A stretch of 35,230 nucleotides of DNA. Source: Hyphomicrobiales bacterium. Its GTDB lineage: Bacteria; Pseudomonadota; Alphaproteobacteria; Rhizobiales; Rhizobiaceae. The position numbers and the translations under genes are program-made. The notes under the pieces are model-generated. The model was not told where the DNA came from. It made no database searches and was given only the letters and a program-made list of their open reading frames with translations. Within the stretch, counting starts at the first letter, position 1. Each line of letters begins with the position of its first letter. Location of the stretch: NCBI GenBank assembly GCA_900466475.1, contig UBMI01000024.1, positions 1 to 35,230 on the forward strand. The letters are read 5' to 3'. Positions 32,256 to 35,230 of the stretch are shown one piece after another.

Positions 32256-33089
32256 TTACCCGCGATTGCGCAGCGCTTCCGCCTGCGCGTAGAACTTCTT
32301 TTCCCACTCCTTGTGATTATCGAGCCCTTCGCGGATGAACGGCGTGAAAATCGCAAGATTGAGCAGGGTCCAGTTGATCAGCCGGGCCGGGAATTTCAGC
32401 GGCTTGACGAAATCGATGAAGAGAACGACGCGCGTCTTGTCCGTGTGGTTCCACGCTTCATGCTCATAGGCATCATCGAAGATCAGCGCCTTGCCTTCCT
32501 GCCAGTGGCAGATCTGGTCCTTGACGCGGATCGCAAGCTTGTCGGCCGGCTCTGGCACGATCATCCCGAGATGCAGGCGCAGCACGCCATTATAGGGGCC
32601 GCGATGCGCCGGCAGGTGTTTGCCGGGTTCGAAGATCGAAAACATCGCAGTCTTCAGGCCGGGGATCTTCTGCACCGCCTTCCAGGTTTCCGGGCAGGCC
32701 TGGATGTTCTGCTCGGACTTCACTCCGAAACCGACGAGAAAGAAGGTTTTCCAGCGATTGTCCTTGGAGATGGTCTGCACGTCGGTGGAGATTTCCTGGA
32801 AGCTCGGCAGCTCGCTCTGGCGCACCAGCACGCGGTCGAGTTCGGCGCGGATCTGCGGCCAGGCCTTCTCGACCTCCTTCGCCCAGGGAAAGGCGGCATT
32901 GTCGTAAACCGGCGGATTGCCGAGTTTGGCATATTTGAAATTCAGGCCCTCGGCCCATGCGACGATGCCCATGAAGAAGCGCGTGATAGCGCTCGGCCGG
33001 TCCATGGGAGAGATCCCGGCAGTGGCAAAGTCTTGTGTCTCGGGGGCGGTTTTTGCGGGAAGGGATGTATTGGCGATAATGTCAGTCAT
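32256..33089 (-). CDS. aspartyl/asparaginyl beta-hydroxylase family protein, LpxO-like
   Basis: A 277-residue Fe(II)/2-oxoglutarate dioxygenase of the Asp/Asn beta-hydroxylase family. The metal and cosubstrate motifs are visible: HRGPYNGVLRLHLGM (H162 and the following HLG) and ALIFDDAYEHEAWNHTDKTRVVLFIDF (H210; R220 for 2-oxoglutarate). Layout and length follow LpxO, which hydroxylates a lipid A acyl chain in Salmonella; whether this one acts on lipid A or another lipid is not shown. The longer open frame to 33221 is an artefact: its extra N-terminal residues are translated from a RIME-like repeat. No clear membrane segment is seen. A terminator follows. Confidence 0.85.
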   Translation of the reverse strand: MTDIIANTSLPAKTAPETQDFATAGISPMDRPSAITRFFMGIVAWAEGLNFKYAKLGNPPVYDNAAFPWAKEVEKAWPQIRAELDRVLVRQSELPSFQEISTDVQTISKDNRWKTFFLVGFGVKSEQNIQACPETWKAVQKIPGLKTAMFSIFEPGKHLPAHRGPYNGVLRLHLGMIVPEPADKLAIRVKDQICHWQEGKALIFDDAYEHEAWNHTDKTRVVLFIDFVKPLKFPARLINWTLLNLAIFTPFIREGLDNHKEWEKKFYAQAEALRNRG

Positions 33090-33108
33090 GTGTTTTCCGT
33101 TGCCGACT

Positions 33109-33210
33109 AGAGCAATTCCAGCAAAAATGCACAGCGGCTTTGCATCCGGAATTGCGTCATAACGAAGAAAAGCGCGCTTCCGTATTTTTGAAGAAAAACG
33201 GAAATGCTTT
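33109..33210. repeat. RIME-like rhizobial intergenic repeat
   Basis: A full-length copy: AGAGCAATTCCAGC ... TCCGGAATTGCGTC, AACGAAGAAAAGCGCGCTTCCG, then AAAACGGAAATGCTTT. It starts 20 bp upstream of the hydroxylase start and creates a false N-terminal extension if translated. Confidence 0.8.
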
Positions 33211-33387
33211 GGGTATGACATGGCCTTCCGCAGGAGCCGTCAGGACGGTTTCCGCGTTGGCCATCGAGTAAATATGGCTAGTGCCGGGCGTCGCTCAAGT
33301 ACACTTAAGTACAGGTTTTAGCGATCAATTGCCGCATGACACCGCCGCGCTGCGAGCGCGTCGGTGTTCAATCTGCAAGGGAAAATA

Positions 33388-34431
33388 TCAGACTTTAAGC
33401 TCGCGGCGTTCGCGCTCGGTTACCATGGCAAGGTCGAGCACCTTCTGCAGGTTCGCCGCATGACGGAAGTTCGGATCGAGCTGCACGCCTGTTGCCACAG
33501 CCTCGGCAAAGCGCTGGTAATTGGTTGGAACCGGCGGCACGTCGACCGGCTTCCAGGTCGCCGTTTCGACATCGTCGCCGAGGCAGCCATGCAGCTCGGA
33601 ACCGCTTGGGCGGTGGATGACTTCCAAGCTGCCTTTCTCGCCATAGATGCGCAGCTTCAGCTCGTTCAGATGCCCGGTCGCCCAGCGGCTGGCATGGATG
33701 ACGCCGAGGGCGCCATTGGCGAAATCGACCGACATGGTGAAGCTGTCATTGGCATCGAGCATGTATTCGCCGATCTGTCCGCCCGGCGCCTTGTTGAAGG
33801 TCTTCAACCGCGCAAAGACGTGATCGATGTCGGTCGCCGCGCCATAGGCGGCAAAATCCAGGATATGGATACCGACATCACCGAGCACACCATTCGAACC
33901 GTGACCCGTCGACAAACGCCAGAGCCAGGTCGATTCCGTGCGCCAGTCGCCCCAGGCGCGGGATACCAGCCAGCTCTGCAGGTAGGACGCCTCCACATGC
34001 TTGATCGTGCCGAGCTCGCCCGATAGCACCATCTCGCGGGCGCGCTGCAGCGGTGCGACATTGCGATAGGTGAGATTGACCATGTTGATGACGCCCGCGG
34101 TTTCAGCCGCTTCCGTCATCTCCAGCGCCTTCGGATAGTTCTCCGCCAGCGGCTTCTCGCACAGCACATGCTTGCCGGCAGCAATCAGCGCCATGGTGGT
34201 CGGATGGTGGATCCGGTCAGGCGTGATGTTGGTCGCCGCATCGAACTCGCCCCAGGCGATCGCCTCGTCGAGCGTCAGAAACCGCTTCTCGATGTTGAAC
34301 TTGTCGGCAAAGGCGGCCAGACGGTCTGAATCCGTATCGACGGCACCGACTACGGTCACGCCGTCGATATTCATGAAGTGGGCGAGCTGGTTCTTCGCCA
34401 TCACGCCCGTACCAAGAACGAGTAGTCGCAT
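33388..34431 (-). CDS. thuB: Gfo/Idh/MocA oxidoreductase, disaccharide 3-dehydrogenase-type ThuB
   Basis: A 347-residue oxidoreductase with the Rossmann motif GTGVMA (7-12), the EKP motif (92-94) and the family C-terminal beta-sheet domain. It lies 9 bp after a ThuA gene; in S. meliloti thuA and thuB close the thuEFGKAB trehalose/sucrose/maltitol uptake-and-catabolism operon, and ThuA/ThuB convert the disaccharide to its 3-keto form. The same pairing and size support this name. GAGGAG precedes the ATG. Alternative: another ThuA-associated Gfo/Idh pair from a different sugar cluster; the genes further upstream are outside the window. Confidence 0.78.
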   Translation of the reverse strand: MRLLVLGTGVMAKNQLAHFMNIDGVTVVGAVDTDSDRLAAFADKFNIEKRFLTLDEAIAWGEFDAATNITPDRIHHPTTMALIAAGKHVLCEKPLAENYPKALEMTEAAETAGVINMVNLTYRNVAPLQRAREMVLSGELGTIKHVEASYLQSWLVSRAWGDWRTESTWLWRLSTGHGSNGVLGDVGIHILDFAAYGAATDIDHVFARLKTFNKAPGGQIGEYMLDANDSFTMSVDFANGALGVIHASRWATGHLNELKLRIYGEKGSLEVIHRPSGSELHGCLGDDVETATWKPVDVPPVPTNYQRFAEAVATGVQLDPNFRHAANLQKVLDLAMVTERERRELKV

Positions 34432-34440
34432 GGATGCTCC

Positions 34441-35226
34441 TCAGCGGTAACCGGCTTCGCCGGCCTGATGCAGTCTCGGGCCGCGTTCGACGATCGGCTC
34501 CAGTGCTTTTTCTACCGGCACATTTGGAGCATCGGTGATGCTCTTCAATGCACCCTCGGGGTTATAGGCCCACTTCACGCCGTTGATCAGCACCTTCTGC
34601 ACGGTTGCATCGTGATAGGTCGGGTAGGTTTCGTGGCCAGGACGGAAATAGAAGATGTTGCCGGCACCACGCCGCCAGGTCAGGCCCGAGCGGAAGACTT
34701 CGCCACCCTGGAACCAGGAGATGAACACTGTCTCCAGCGGCTCCGGAACGGAAAACTGCTCGCCATACATTTCCTCGTTTTCCAGTTCGAAATGCTCGCC
34801 GATACCAGCTGCGATCGGATGGCGCTGGTTGATCGTCCACAGGCGCTCGCGCTCACCCGCCTCGCGCCACTTGAGTGCGCAGGGAGTGCCCATCAGCCGC
34901 TTGAAGATCTTCGAGAAATGGCCGGAATGCAGCACCAAGAGGCCCATGCCTTCCCAGACCCGCTTGGCGACGCGCTCCACGACGACGTCGGACACAGCAC
35001 CATGATCCTTGTGACCCCACCAGGTCAGGACATCGGTCTCGGCAAGCCGGGCTTCGGTGAGGCCATGCTCGGGCTCCTGCAGCGTTGCAGTCGTCGCCGA
35101 AATCGCCGGATCGGTGTTCAGCGCCTTGGCAATGGTCGTATGCATGCCTTCAGGGTAGATGCCCCGGACGATCTCATTGGTTGTCTCATGGATGTTCTCT
35201 CCCCATACGACGGTGCGAATGGCCAT
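34441..35226 (-). CDS. thuA: ThuA-domain protein, trehalose/disaccharide utilisation
   Basis: A 261-residue protein with the ThuA (class I glutamine amidotransferase-like) fold: VVWGENIHETTNE at the start, TDVLTWWGHKDHGAV, GLLVLHSGHFSKIF and the FRPGHETYPTYHD segment near the C-terminus, which carries conserved His. It is thought to act with ThuB in oxidising trehalose-type disaccharides. The ATG is four bases from the window end, so promoter and any upstream thu genes are not visible; the operon probably continues to the right. Confidence 0.85.
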   Translation of the reverse strand: MAIRTVVWGENIHETTNEIVRGIYPEGMHTTIAKALNTDPAISATTATLQEPEHGLTEARLAETDVLTWWGHKDHGAVSDVVVERVAKRVWEGMGLLVLHSGHFSKIFKRLMGTPCALKWREAGERERLWTINQRHPIAAGIGEHFELENEEMYGEQFSVPEPLETVFISWFQGGEVFRSGLTWRRGAGNIFYFRPGHETYPTYHDATVQKVLINGVKWAYNPEGALKSITDAPNVPVEKALEPIVERGPRLHQAGEAGYR

Positions 35227-35230
35227 GACT

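Overview
The window looks like chromosomal or chromid DNA of a fast-growing rhizobium (Rhizobium leguminosarum / R. etli type). Pointers are high GC, a myo-inositol dehydrogenase gene, a xylose-type ABC operon whose ATPase has a single nucleotide-binding domain, a DUF982 protein, a thuA-thuB pair at the right edge, and several dispersed palindromic repeats of the kind known from Rhizobium intergenic regions (RIME-like). The taxonomic call rests on gene content and recall; no search was run.

Left third (1-7.7 kb), sugar catabolism. idhA is followed by a very strong terminator and a pair of inverted repeats. A ROK-family regulator is divergent from xylF-xylH-xylG, with a promoter and a perfect 19-bp palindrome between them. 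A TPR protein and a tRNA-Arg(CCG) gene follow.

Middle (7.7-23.8 kb), an accessory patchwork. Just after the tRNA lies a 5'-truncated phage structural gene. Next come a LysR regulator divergent from an alpha/beta hydrolase, a Tat-exported zinc hydrolase-like protein, a fragment resembling a VapE-type phage/plasmid primase-helicase protein, an HdeA-like periplasmic protein, an AT-rich segment with two DnaA-box-like 9-mers, several small secreted proteins and lipoproteins, a DUF982 protein, a P-loop kinase, a methyltransferase, an SDR enzyme, an L,D-transpeptidase, a membrane ICMT-like methyltransferase, and a translationally coupled pair of a stand-alone E2/CAT-fold acyltransferase and an SDR. 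The small genes and remnants suggest repeated insertion and decay beside a tRNA.

Right third (23.9-35.2 kb). A compact operon tetR-hlyD-ABC(two NBDs)-permease-permease has the architecture of E. coli cecR-ybhGFSR, a drug/ion efflux ABC system. A glycine-zipper protein with a clear terminator follows. On the minus strand are an Rrf2 regulator, an NmrA-like NAD(P)-binding protein and a cupin protein, with a perfect palindrome before the regulator. An LpxO-like aspartyl/asparaginyl beta-hydroxylase and the thuB-thuA pair (trehalose/disaccharide utilisation) end the window.

I found no convincing wholly new multi-gene system. The best candidates for new biology are the acyltransferase-SDR pair (21.8-23.4 kb), the possibly leaderless tetR start of the efflux operon, the Tat-secreted zinc enzyme, and the primase remnant with DnaA-box-like repeats.
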